Source: Blastocladiella emersonii ATCC 22665 (lineage: Eukaryota > Blastocladiomycota > Blastocladiomycetes > Blastocladiales > Blastocladiaceae). Taken from it: a stretch of 64,000 nt of DNA. A program made the translations under genes and the position numbers. Location: the NCBI GenBank assembly GCA_025594325.1, contig JANHCV010000006.1:1860001-1924000 (forward strand), written 5' to 3'. A model generated the notes under the pieces. That model ran no database searches, was not told the origin of the DNA, and saw only the letters and a list, made by a program, of their open reading frames with translations. Of this stretch, positions 46,290-57,194 are shown in pieces (position 1 is the stretch's first letter; each line of letters starts with the position of its first letter).

Positions 46290-46589
46290 CGCAAGCTCCT
46301 CTCGATCGCCCTGCGCCCGGCTGGGACGGCGCAGATGTACAATTTCCGTGTGTTGATTTAAAGAAAACAATCTCATTCATTCATTCATCATCATCGCGGT
46401 TCATGTTGAGTTGTGAGAGCGAGAGCGAGTTCGCGACCTCGGCCAACTTTCGAGCTCCCGATCGCCTCGCCAACGCCTACCTCCGTCCCTCACGTCCCAC
46501 ACGACCTGAAGCTGACGCTGACCGAGTTGGCTCTGTACAACACCAATGCAGACTCTATCAAAACACCCAATCGCCGAACCCAGTTAACC
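46290..46589. other. Convergent intergenic region
   Basis: 300 bp between the stops of the rightward Gly/His repeat gene and the leftward CID-domain gene. It has lower GC and repeated CATT words (about 46375-46390). No gene is supported. Confidence 0.5.
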
Positions 46590-49048
46590 TCAACGACCGT
46601 CGCCGCGCTCGGCGCCGCCCAGCCCCTCGTTTCGCGCCCCCGCCGCAACCGACGACGGGAGCACGATCTGCGGCGCGATGACGACGGGCGGCGAGCTAGC
46701 CGCCGCTGGAACCGCGCCACCGCCGCCGTTGCTCCCGAGGATCGACGAGAGGAGATTCAGGTTCGCTGGGTCCCACGCGGGCGGCTGTGTCACGGGCGCG
46801 CCCGTCAGCATCGCCGGCGGCGGGGGCAGGTTGAACATGCCCATAGCAGCCACGGCCTCGGGCGTCATGCCCAGCTGGAGCGCGGTCTGCGCCGCGGCGT
46901 GCGCTGCGGTGGCCTGGATCTGCGCGGGATCGAGCGTGCCCTGCATCGGGAACGGCGGCGGCATCCCCGCGGCGGCGGCGCCGGTCACGGCCGGGTGCTG
47001 GTTCAGGAGCGCGAGGATGCTGGACGGGTCGAGTGAGTCGGACGACGGCATCGGGTCCATGGCAGCTGAAGCAGGTGCAGGAGCGGAGGAGCCAGTGAGC
47101 AGCATGACGTTACCGCTCCGCGCCGGCTGCTCGTACCCGCGCGGGTCCGAGGCAGCGCGCTTGGTCGGCGATCCCGACAGCGACGACGACCCGCCGCGCG
47201 AGAGCGATCCAGCAGGTTTGGACGGGAGCCGTGCGGGCGGGGACCGCGACAGGACGCTCCCGTTGGCGTTGCCGCCGTACCCGTTCCCGCTACCGCTGCT
47301 GCCGCTGCCGCTGCTGTTCATGCGCGACCGTTTCGGCGCCGAGGAGGGCGGGGAACGCGAAGTCGGCGGCGGGGGCGGCGACGAGTACCGCTTGCGCGAG
47401 TCGCCGCTGCCGTTGCCAGCGGGTGCGAACACGGGCGAGCGCGAACGCGAGCGCGACCGCACGTTAGGTGGCGAGGTCGTGTACCGCCCGCGGGGCGGCT
47501 GCGGGTCTGGCTGCGGAGCACGGGCCAGGTCCGATGGGCGGGCGGTCGGCGGCTGCGTAGCGGGCGATGGCGCGACCATGGTGGCAACGGGGACGGAGCC
47601 GGGAGCGACGACGTTGGCGAGCGCCTAGGCCCGCGCACACGAGGTTAGCAACCAAATCAAACCTCGCGAAACTGAACAGAAGCGTACGTTTGCCAGAGTC
47701 GAGAACTCGGTCGCCCGCGCCTCCTCCTTGTCGAGGATGCGGCGCAGGGTGGTGAGCGCGTCAGCGTGCCGGCGGCCCGCGTCGAGGACGGCGGTGCGCA
47801 GGGTGGCAGCCTTGTGGCGCGTCTGCGCGGGGTTGACGGTACTCCCGGGCGGCGGGTTCTGGAGCGCGGCGAGGGCAGCGGGCGCGTGCTCGATGTCGGC
47901 GGAGATGGTGTGCAGCGTACGCGCGACCGAGGCGAGCGGGTGCGAGCACCACGGCGGGAGTGCGGCGGCGGAGATGGGTGCAGGAGCGGGAGCGCCGGGC
48001 AAGGAGGAGGACGAGCTCGACTTGCTGCCGCTCGAGAGCGAGCGCGGGTGGGCAGCGACAAGCGGCGACGGGTTCGGGGTCGCGCGCGCCGAGGTCGGCT
48101 TGGAGACCGCCGACGCGCCGTTGTTCATGCCCTTGAGGATTTCGGGCCGAATGGATGGGTCGCAGCGTACTGAGGGAGGTTGCCGTGTGGTGGTGAGCAC
48201 GGTAGGAGAGAGAGTGTGGCCAGGCGGCGGGAGGACGTACTGATGTCCTCAAACATCTTGTTGATGAGCTCGGGCGCGAAGATGTTGCGCTCGCGCCAGA
48301 TGTGAATGATCCGGATCACCTTGATGCGGCGCTCGGGAGTGGATTGACTGCGCAAGACGGGAAGATCAGAGCAAGGCGAGGGAGGTCCGGTTGGCGAACG
48401 TACTCGAAGACGTAGCAGGTGACCATGAGGATTTGCTGTACGAGAAGAGTGCGTCCCGGTATTAGCTTACGCACAGGGAGGGCGGGACGGGCAGTAGACC
48501 GGCGCCACGCACCTCCTGGAACGCGGCGAGGAACTCGGTGTCACCGCGTCGGCGCGAGTTCTGGACCACGTCGTTGGCGAGGTACAGGAAGTTGATGAGC
48601 AAAGCCGGGTCGACTGGACGGGCGAGTCAGTCGGTCGGTCGCTCGCACTGAGGACAAGGAGCCTAGTACCATTGGTCACTACATGACGATGCTGTCAGCC
48701 AGTACACCCGACCCGCTACGCGGCATCCCGCACGCGTACCCTCGTCGGCCCAGACCTGGGCAATCTGGTGCGCGTGGCGGCGATGGTGCTGCATCCCTAC
48801 GCGGAGCGAACGACGCGTCGCGCGAAGCGACCCGGCTTAGCTCCCTCGCGTGCAGACTGGCAGACGCAGCACAGCACACCGTACACTTGGACGTGGACTG
48901 GATCACGTCGGCAGCATCGGTCAGGCGCCGGAGCTTGTCCTTGAAGACTACGAGTCGGGCCAGACAGAGGCAGCGGTGAGCGCGCTGTGTGCGACGCGTT
49001 CGGCGGGCGGGCGGGATCGGCGACCGCACGCTCGTCGTTGAACTCCAT
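46590..49048 (-). CDS. CID-domain protein, Rtt103/RPRD1-like RNA polymerase II CTD-binding factor
   Basis: Nine exons: 49048-49030, 48947-48885, 48796-48740, 48678-48670, 48613-48513, 48435-48404, 48347-48241, 48169-47688, 47624-46590; 634 residues. The N-terminal CTD-interacting domain (about 1-130) is assembled from seven exons: MEFNDELFKDKLRRLTDAAD, WMQHHRRHAHQIAQVWADE, LLINFLYLANDVVQNSRRRG, ILMVTCYVF, TPERRIKVIRIIHIWRERNI and FAPELINKMFED. It should bind the phosphorylated C-terminal repeats of Pol II and act in termination. A helical segment follows (about 200-275, RRHADALTTLRRILDKEEAR), as in Rtt103/RPRD dimerisation coiled coils. The tail is Ser/Arg/Pro-rich. Exon 4 is only 9 nt. The 48170-48240 acceptor is the least certain. 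Confidence 0.88.
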
Positions 49049-49324
49049 GGTGCGGCGGCGTTGCGGGAGGTGCGGCGGCGTTAGGACGAAAGATTCATGG
49101 CAGCGTGCGAAGGCGGGAGGAGAGCGGATGGAGGGCGGACGGCTGCCCCGTGTTCAACGCGTCCCCTGGCAGGTCGCGAGGAGTCCCTTCAACGCGAAAC
49201 GCGACGCTGTGGACTCTGGCCTCGCTCCTCTCTCCTCTTCATCCCAACATGCGAGGGGAAAGAAAATGTATACGAAAAATGGATTCACACATCTCGGGAG
49301 GGACTGACTGGTCGGGGAGAAAGC

Positions 49325-51789
49325 TCACGCGCGCTCGAACTGTACATTCGCTAGGGCGCGGCTCGCCTTGAGCGTGAGGGCCTTGAGGCGAAGCTACACG
49401 ACGGCGGCTCAGAGTCAGTCCGAGTCCACTCGAGAAACGACAGAGAGAGCGTACCGAGAGCGACGACTTGCCGCCGCCCGCGCCGAGCTTACCCTCGAGC
49501 ACGGACGCGCCCTCGGCCGACCACACGCTTCCGGCGTACTCGCTCGGCGGTGCCGCGCCCACAGACGAAGCAACGGTCGGTGCGCGGGCGCGGCAATGGC
49601 TCTCGGCGGCGCGGCTCGCGATAGCGCACGCCGTGTTGAGCGCGTGCCCTGCCTTCTCCATGGCGACGAGGGCGTCGGCGAGCGGGCGCGAGGGCGCGGC
49701 GCACGTGTCGGCGAGCTGGCGCAGGAACAGCTGGTACTTGAGGACGCGCTGGACCGGCTTGATCAGCAGGCACGCCAGGTTCCAGTTGGGCGTGACGGCG
49801 GCGAGCGCGGCGCGCGTGCGGTCCATGGCCGCGTCCATGTCCTCGAACAGCCGCGCCGCGGCCAGGCCCAGGTCCGACCGCGCGCAGTAGCTCGTGTACA
49901 CGGCGGTCATCTCCGGCATCTGCGGTGTTTGTTAGTCACCGCCTCGTTCGCGCGTGACGAAATGATGAGCGTACCATGGTGAGAAACAGCCGGCCAACGT
50001 GGTCCGCCGCCGGAGCACGGGCCCATCCTTCATCCTCGCGGTCGCCGTCACCCGCGCCAGCGCACCACGCGGCACGGAGACCCGCCTCGAGCGCGCGCGC
50101 GAACCCGCGCACGCGGCGCGCGGCGAGGAGCAGGACGAGGAGGTCCGACGGCACGTCGATGCGGGCCTCGAGCGGGGCGACGTAGAGCTCCTCGAGCAGG
50201 TCGAGGTCGCGGACAAACGCCGTCTCCGTGTCCATGAGCTCGCGCAGGGCGGCGTCGTGCAGGCGCGCCTTGCGGGCGCGGTCCGGGTCGGGGCAGTCGA
50301 GCGGGTGGACCGAGTGGAACGACACGGCCGAGTCGCGGTGCCGCGCGCCCGCGGACGTCGTGGTCGAGACGCTGGCGACCGAGGTCGGGCGCGTCGTTGT
50401 CGCGGAAGAGGAAGTTGGTGGTATTGGCGGGGGAGCCGAGATGCACGGCGGGTTCCGCGAATCGGTAGTGGCGGGGGTGCTGGAGCGCAGCGAGCTGGCG
50501 AGGCTCGCGGGGCGTGACCGCGGCGGGCGCAGATGCGTCGCGGCGACGGGCGCCGAGGGTGGGAGGTGGGCGACGAGGTCCTCGCGGAGGCGCGACCACG
50601 CGGCCGCGTCGCGCGGGGAACCGGCCGAGTAGGACGACGCGAGCGAGGGCGACGTAGTCGTGCCCGTATCGAGCGGGTACTCGTCGGGCCCGCCACCGGA
50701 GAGCCCAAACGAGTGGCACGCGCTGGCGCGGAGCGAGGTCCAGCCCGAGTCGACGAGGATTCCCCCATCATCGTCGAGGCCGTCGAGCGAGTCCTGGTAC
50801 GGGGGCGAGGGCGAACTCGAGGGCGAGTGGTCGCTGTTGGCGTCCTCGACGTAGTAGGAGATGTACGAGGGCGACGAGTGCCACGAGGCCTCGTCGGGCG
50901 GCGGCAGCTGCTGCGGCGATGGTGACGGTTGCGGATGGCGGTCGCACGCGGACCGGCGGCGCGCGGGTACGGGCATCGGCATGGGCAGCGGCGGGTGCTC
51001 GCCGGCGGTTGCGCACGAGGGCCGCGGGATCGGGATGCACGACACGGGCCGGTGCGGCGCGTTTGAGGGCGCAGATGGGCGCTTGGAGCGCTGGATCGGC
51101 GCGTCGTAGCGGTCCATGATGACGGGCTGGCTGCGCGGGCGCGAGGAGCTGCGCGGCGGGACGGCGAGCGGGGACGGCGGCGGCTGGCGGTGCGGCGCGG
51201 GGGCCATGGTGCGGTCGGACTGGACGCGGCGCAGGGTGGGCGGCCACTGGAAGTCGTCGAGCGGCTGGCCCTCGTCGACGGGCGTCGGTGGCGGCGAGGC
51301 CGGGTCGAGGCCCTGAAATGGCGGGAGCGGTTGCGGCAGCGGCGGGCGGGTGAGTGCCTTGGCGCGGCGCAGCTGGCGGGTGCGGTCGCGGTGGTCGCGG
51401 TGGTCGCGGTGGTGGTGCTGATGGAGGTAGTCCGAGTGGTGGTGGCCGTGCGGCGAAGCGGGCTCGGAGCGGCTCGGGAACGCTCGCGTGTGGTCGTGAT
51501 GATGATGATGGTGGAGCGAGGGTGGTGGCGAGGCGGGAGAAGAAGGGGGATATAGCGGGCCCGAGGGCGGCTCGGCCGAGTCGTAGCGCGGCCAGTGGCG
51601 GCGCAGGTCCGCGTCGGCGGGGCCCGACGACAGGAGCTGGCGCGGCGGCATGGGGAGGTCGATGGCGATGGGTCGGTCGGTGGGAGCGGCGGCAGAGTCG
51701 GAGATCGAGGAGCTACTTGCGCCGCCCAGTTCCGGTCGCAGTGCAGGGGGACCCAGCAAGGGCAGCAGCAGTGATGGTGGTGGAGCCAA
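49325..51789 (-). CDS. RhoGEF (DH domain) protein lacking an evident PH domain
   Basis: Three exons: 51789-49975, 49919-49455, 49393-49325; 782 residues. The first 530 residues are Ser/Pro/His-rich and disordered. The DH domain (about 540-735) begins with LRELMDTETAFVRDLDLLEE and LYVAPLEARIDVP, crosses the first intron at RLFLTM/MPEMTAVYTSYC, and includes the signature LLIKPVQRVLKYQLFLRQLA. DH domains activate Rho/Rac/Cdc42 GTPases. Only about 70 residues follow, with no recognisable PH domain, which is unusual because DH and PH are normally paired. The start at 51789 is the first ATG of the frame; MPPRQLLSSG, about 45 residues in, is an alternative. Confidence 0.85.
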
Positions 51790-52189
51790 GCGCGCGGGAC
51801 GAGGATGGCGAGCGCCGAGGAGTCGAGGGCGCGCGGCGGCAGTTGCATCCAGTCGCCGTCGCGGTCACAGAGGCGGTGCTAGTCTCGCGCCCTTCCCGAT
51901 GCAGATGGAGCCGCGCGCGATTCATTGCAGCATGGTGGGCGGCCGCACGGGAGGGGAGAGGGCGCCGAAGGGAACGGCGAGCGGCCTTCCCGCGGAGAGA
52001 AGCGAACGAAGCGGCCGCGTCGCGTGACCCGTGCGAGACGCGTCTCGCCGCGCCCACGCGCAGAGCACGGGACCGCCTCAGAGTAAAAATGCGCCACCGC
52101 TCGCGCTTCGCCCTCTTCTCCTCTCCTCCCCTCCCTCGACCCTGAGGCATCCGCTACGCATCAACGACCACTCGCTGCAACGGAGGAAC
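51790..52189. promoter_or_regulatory. Divergent promoter region, RhoGEF and DCAF7-like genes
   Basis: 400 bp. It contains GCGAGACGCGTCTCGCCGCG at about 52033-52052, in which GAGACGCGTCTC is a perfect 12-bp palindrome centred on ACGCGT. A pyrimidine-rich stretch (about 52110-52140) precedes the DCAF7-like start. Confidence 0.4.
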
Positions 52190-53449
52190 ATGACCATCAA
52201 CCTGCCGCACGGCCAGGCCGCGCCGCAGCCGCCGCCCGCGCCCTACGCCATGCACCAGCACTATGCGCCGACCACCGCCGCCGACGTGCTGGCCGCGCCG
52301 CCGCCGCCCGCCGTCCACGCCAGCGAGATCATGATGCCGTGGCACACCTACGCCATGGGCTGGACCGCGGGCCTGCGCGACCGCCCGGGCCTGCTCGCCC
52401 TCGGCTCGTTTGCCCCCGGCACGGGCAACGGCGCCCCCGCCGACAACAAGCTGTGCATCGTCGAGCATGACCAGCGCGGCGACGCCGCACGCATCGCCAG
52501 CGTCGCCGAGGCACCGCACCCGTACCCGGTCACCAAGGTCCAGTGGGCCCCCGCCACCTCGCCCAACCCCTCGCTGCTCGCCACCGCCGGCGACTACCTG
52601 CGCATCTGGCGCTTCGCCGACGGCAACGGCGACCAGCTGTCCGTCGAGTCGCTGCTCGCCAACCAGTCCAAGGCCGACCTCGTCGCGCCGCTCACGTCCT
52701 TCGACTGGAACGAGACCGCGCCCAACCTCGTCGTCACATCGTCCATCGACACCACCTGCACCGTGTGGGACGTGAACACGGCCCAGGCCAAGACCCAGCT
52801 GATCGCGCACGACCGCGAGGTGTTTGACGTGGGCTTTGCCTCGGGCACCGCCGACATCTTTGCCAGCGTCGGCGCCGACGGGTCCGTCCGCCTGTTTGAC
52901 CTGCGCGCGCTCGAGCACTCGACCATCATCTACGAGCACCCGCAGTCGGCCCCGCTCCTGCGCGTCGCATGGAACCGCCAGGACCCAAACTACCTCGCCG
53001 TCGTCGCCTACGAGTCGCACACCATCTCGGTCCTCGACGTCCGCGTCCCCTCGGTCGCCGTCGCCGAGCTCGCCGGCCACACCACCTGCGTCAACGCCGT
53101 CGCTTGGCACCCGAAAAACTCCGGGTACCTCCTCTCCGCCGGCGACGACGGCCGCGTCCTCGTCTGGGACGTCGGCGCGCCGACCCCCGCACGGAAACCG
53201 CTCGCTGGCGCCGTCAACTCGGCCACGGCCGCCACCACCGCGACACCAACAGCCGCGACTTCGGGATCGAGTGCACCAGCAGGACCCGCTGCCGCCGCAA
53301 CAACGTCGCCCGACCCTGCACAGTACGCCCCGCTGCTCGCCCACGTCCCGAACCCGCTCGGCGCCGAGGTCGAGAACCTCGCCATCTCGCCGCTCTCCGA
53401 CTGGGTCGCCGTCACCTCCGCCTCCCAGGTCAAGCTGCTACGCCTCTAG
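52190..53449 (+). CDS. DCAF7/HAN11-like WD40 repeat protein
   Basis: Intronless, 419 residues. WD40 propeller of the DCAF7/HAN11/TTG1 type: YAMGWTAGLRDRPGLLALGS, VTKVQWAPATSPNPSLLATA, DYLRIWRF, SFDWNETAPNLVVTSSIDTT, CTVWDVNTAQAKTQLIAHDR, VFDVGFASGTADIFASVGAD, GSVRLFDLRALEHSTIIYEH and NAVAWHPKNSGYLLSAGDDG. In animals DCAF7 is an adaptor for DYRK kinases and CUL4-DDB1; in plants TTG1 partners with MYB/bHLH factors. An Ala/Thr/Ser-rich insertion of about 50 residues interrupts the last blade. Its stop is 63 bp from the stop of the converging YL1 gene, so the 3' UTRs probably overlap. Confidence 0.93.
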   Translation: MTINLPHGQAAPQPPPAPYAMHQHYAPTTAADVLAAPPPPAVHASEIMMPWHTYAMGWTAGLRDRPGLLALGSFAPGTGNGAPADNKLCIVEHDQRGDAARIASVAEAPHPYPVTKVQWAPATSPNPSLLATAGDYLRIWRFADGNGDQLSVESLLANQSKADLVAPLTSFDWNETAPNLVVTSSIDTTCTVWDVNTAQAKTQLIAHDREVFDVGFASGTADIFASVGADGSVRLFDLRALEHSTIIYEHPQSAPLLRVAWNRQDPNYLAVVAYESHTISVLDVRVPSVAVAELAGHTTCVNAVAWHPKNSGYLLSAGDDGRVLVWDVGAPTPARKPLAGAVNSATAATTATPTAATSGSSAPAGPAAAATTSPDPAQYAPLLAHVPNPLGAEVENLAISPLSDWVAVTSASQVKLLRL

Positions 53450-53512
53450 TCTACTTTTTTTGCCACCTCTCAAATCACGATATATATACTGTACATCACT
53501 CTCAGCTGCTCA

Positions 53513-53602
53513 TCACTGGTAACTTGACCACTGCTGCTGCTTGGGCGGCGGCGCGACTGGAGGCGGGTACGCCGCCGCCGCCCCGAAACCGCTGTACCCG
53601 TA

Positions 53603-53633
<31 letters not shown>

Positions 53634-56600
53634 CGCTCTTGCTGCCGCCGGTGCTCGCGGACCTGCGCGTAGTACCCGTACGTGCCCGCCGTTGACGGCG
53701 GCGCGTGCCCCGACGCCGCTATGTACGCCGCGGTCGCCGCGTACCGCGCCGGGTACGAGCCGTACGGCGACGAGTAGTGCTGCGTCGGCTCCGGTTGTTG
53801 CTGGTATGCGGGGTACGCCGACGACGACGATGTGTACGCGTGATGCCCTGGCGGGTACGGCGACGGATACGGCGCTGCCGTATAGCTCGACGACAGCGGC
53901 GATAGTGGTGCGGCCGTTGGTGGCGGGTACGCGGCTGCGCCGCCGCCGTTCCAGGACGACGTGGGTGCCACACCGCCTGAGCTCGGATGCACCGATACAC
54001 TGCTGCTCCACGCGGCCGCGCCGCCGGACACCGATGAAATCGACGCGCCGCTGGTTGCCATCGATGCTGTTCCGTACGGGCTCGCCGTAAGCAACGAGCC
54101 GCCGCCGCCGTAGTACGCGGCATGGTACTGCTGCTGCTGCTGCATCTGCGAGTACGCCGTGTAGCTCGCCGTCGCTGCTGCCGCGGAAGCCGCCGCCGCG
54201 GCGGCGTACATCGAGTACACAGGGTACGACGACGTCGCGGGCGGCAAAGCCGTCGTGCCCATGGTCCCGTACGCTCGCGGGTACGCGACCGACGCGTTAC
54301 TCGGCAGGGCCGCGATGGGGTGGTGGTCGAGGTGCGTCGCCGAGGGCGGCGAGGTTGGACTGCCGAGATCCGACTCGGACACGCGCACGCGCTGCTTCTT
54401 CTTCTTCTTGGCGTACGGCGGCGAGCACAGGATGCCGTCCTCGTCGACCACGGCGCCGGGCGGAATCGCCGTGATGAACGCGTGCGCGGGCGAGTGCGTC
54501 GGCCCGATGCCCAGGTCCTTGAGCCGGCGCCGCTTCTTCTTGGGCCGCAGCGGCGGGTCGGAGACGGCAGAGGCGCCGTCCACTGCGACGGGAACAGCTG
54601 GTGCAGCCGCCACGCCGGTGCCGTCCATGAGCTCGGCACGCGTGTCGATGGGAGCGTCGACGGCCTTGGGCTTCCGCTTGCGCGGCTTGACGGGCGGCGG
54701 GGAAGCAGGTCCCACGTCGGCGAGGGCGGGCGTATCGGCAGCGACGACCGCAACCTCGCCACCGTCTGGCGCGACACCGAGTTGGGCTGGCTCGGACAGT
54801 TCACCCGGCAGCGACTTGACCCCGCTCGCAGTTGCCGACTCCGTTTGCTTCGGGACCTTGGGCCGGGTCCGCTTGGCGCGCGGGCGGCCAATCGATGCCA
54901 GCATCGACGGTGTCGACTGTTCAGACGCGTCGCTACTCGCGGTAAGGCCGGCCGCATCGGAACCGAGGAGCGCGGCCGCCGTGAGGGGCGGAGCTGGCGA
55001 GCTGCTGCCGCTGCAGGTGCTGAGCTCGGACGTGAAGGCGAGTGGAGCTGCAGGTGCAGGCGCGGTCGGGACGAGCGGGAGCGGGACCACCGACGCGGGA
55101 ACAGGTAGCCGTGTCGCGACGGTAGCCGGTGCAGCTGGCGCAGCCACGTCCTCGGCAGTGAGTCCGAGAGCGCAGAGCTGCCAGTTAGCGTCGGACCCGT
55201 TGACGACGCGCACAATGGTCCCGAGCACGGCCGCGTACTGGCCGCCGGTCGGGTCGTCGACGGGCTCGGGCGCCCACGTTCGCGCGGTCTGGTCCCACTC
55301 GAGCAGCTTGCCCTCGTCGCGGATCGCGCGAATCGCGCGGAACGCGGCCCCGGTGGCGTACGGGACCAGTGTCTGCGGGTCGCGGTACTTGCCGTGGCCG
55401 CCCGTGATTGGGCAGATCGGGATCTTGTGGAACGACCACGGGCGGTCCTCGCCGGCGGCGGCGGCGGCGCTGGTGGGGAACATGACGTCGGCGGGATTGC
55501 ACCCGCGGAAGGAGAGGAGCGTGGTAGCGGCGGGAGCGGCGGGCGGTTGCGGAAGAGCGGGTGCAGCTGCCGCAGCGGGTGTTTTCGTAGTGACGATGGA
55601 GGGTGGCGGGACGGCCGAGCGAGGCGAAAGCGGCGGAGGTGGTACCGCTGGTACGACTCGCGTTGGCGAGGACACCGGGTCGGCGAGCGCGGCGGCGATC
55701 GAGGGGAGGACCTGGCGCGGCACCTCGACGTTGAGGCTGTCGCTCGATAGTGCACTGACGAGGGAGGATGATGCCGTGGCCTCGACCGGCCTTGCGGCAA
55801 CGGGGGTGGGTTCCGGGTCCGTAGTCGTGGAGCCGCGGTCGACGGCCATGGGCTCGGCTGGCGTGACCACTTCCACGATGAAGGGCGACCGCGACGTAGA
55901 CAGGAGCGAGATGACGGGGCCGGCGATCACCTTGGGTTTGGTAGACCGGCGCATCTTCTCCTTGCGGACCTCTTCCTCGTTACGCCAGTACTCGAGCGAG
56001 GCGATGTTGGCCTCGGCGGTGCGGGCGGCCTCGGCCATGAGTTCCTCCTGCGTGAGCTGGACGACGGTCTGTTTCCGGCGCCGCGGCCGTCGCTACACGT
56101 CACACAGCAAATCGGTCAGCGGCGAGCGCGGATGAGGGGCTCGAGCGGTTGCGCGCACCTCCTCGTTGCGCTGCTGGATCCGCTGCTGCACGTCCTGCTT
56201 GACGCGGAGCGTGGACTTGCGGTACGATTGCTCGCGGATCTCTACACGTGCGATGAAGATGAAGGTGGTGTAAGCGAGGGTCGCTGGCAATTGCGAGGTC
56301 AGCCAGACGGGTCGAGTACCGATGGGCATCGGGACGAACCCGGTGCGCTTCGACTTGGGCTTCGGTGCGGCAGGTATGCCGCCGAGGCTCGAAGCAGCGG
56401 AAGCGGCGCTGCCGTCGGCCGACTTGGGTTTTGGGCGGAACAGCCGCGACAGGAACATCGGTCGTTTCTTCTTCTACACGTTCGCGATGGGGTTCAGCTG
56501 TCGTGATGGGGAGTGTGAGCGAGGCAGACGCACCACACGGTCGTCGTCCTCGGGCTGCGCGTCGGCCGATCCAGGCGCGGGTGCGTCGGCCGACTCCTCG

Positions 56601-56919
56601 GTCTCATTTTCGCTCTCGCTCGAGTTGAAGTCCGAGTCAAACTCATCGTCGTCGTCTACACAGTCACGCGACGTGAGTATCCGCGCAGTGCATGACGCAT
56701 TGGGGAATCCGGCCCGTACCGCGCTCCTCCGCGGCAAACTCGGCGTCATTCTCCACCTCGGCAAACAGCTCGTCGGCCTCGAGCTGCACGTTGGCCTTGA
56801 GCAGCTGCGCCATGCTGATAAACGCATTCCATCGTCGTGTCAACCATTGACCACATGGGAACAGCCCATCGGCCATACCGGTTGCCCGCGTTGGCGCGCC
56901 GCGAGCGCTGCGTCGCCAT
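53513..56919 (-). CDS. VPS72/YL1 (Swc2) subunit of the SWR1 chromatin-remodelling complex, with long prion-like tail
   Basis: Six exons: 56919-56879, 56814-56720, 56655-56534, 56473-56320, 56241-56159, 56092-53513; 1024 residues. The YL1 N-terminal region reads MATQRSRRANAGNRMAQLL, then ADELFAEVENDAEFAAEE and the acidic DEFDSDFNSSESENE, known in Swc2/YL1 to bind H2A.Z-H2B. A basic segment (KKKRPMFLSRLFRPKPK, RRPRRRKQTVVQLTQEELMA) follows. The YL1_C motif (KIPICPITGGHGKYRDPQTL, VPYATGAAFRAIRAIRDEG) is near residues 388-430. In other YL1 proteins this domain is at or near the end; here about 600 more residues follow, with basic patches (PKKKRRRLKDLGIG, KKKKKQRVRV) and a Tyr/Gln/Ser/Gly-rich prion-like end. 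Confidence 0.9.
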
Positions 56920-57194
56920 TATGCTGGCCGACAATCAGATCAGCGCAGTCGGGAGGGTCTCTTGGACGCGTTGCATAGAGTGGCGCAGTCGATGCAGCCG
57001 CATGTGAGCGCTGCAGCGATCATGGGCTGCAGCGCGCGGATCGCTGCGACCACTCAGCGCGCGCGGCGACCAGCGTCAGCTGACGCACCGACTCACGCGC
57101 TCATGATGTGTGGCGCGTCGCCGACATGCCCCGAGATAAGATCGGCAACCCGCCCGCTCTTCCTCTCCCGCTCTCAAACGTTAAACGAAGCATC

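Noticed and set aside
54255-56135. 626-codon plus-strand open frame over YL1
   Set aside because: Antisense to YL1 exons that carry the diagnostic YL1 N- and C-domains; Gly/Ser/Ala-rich, no domain.
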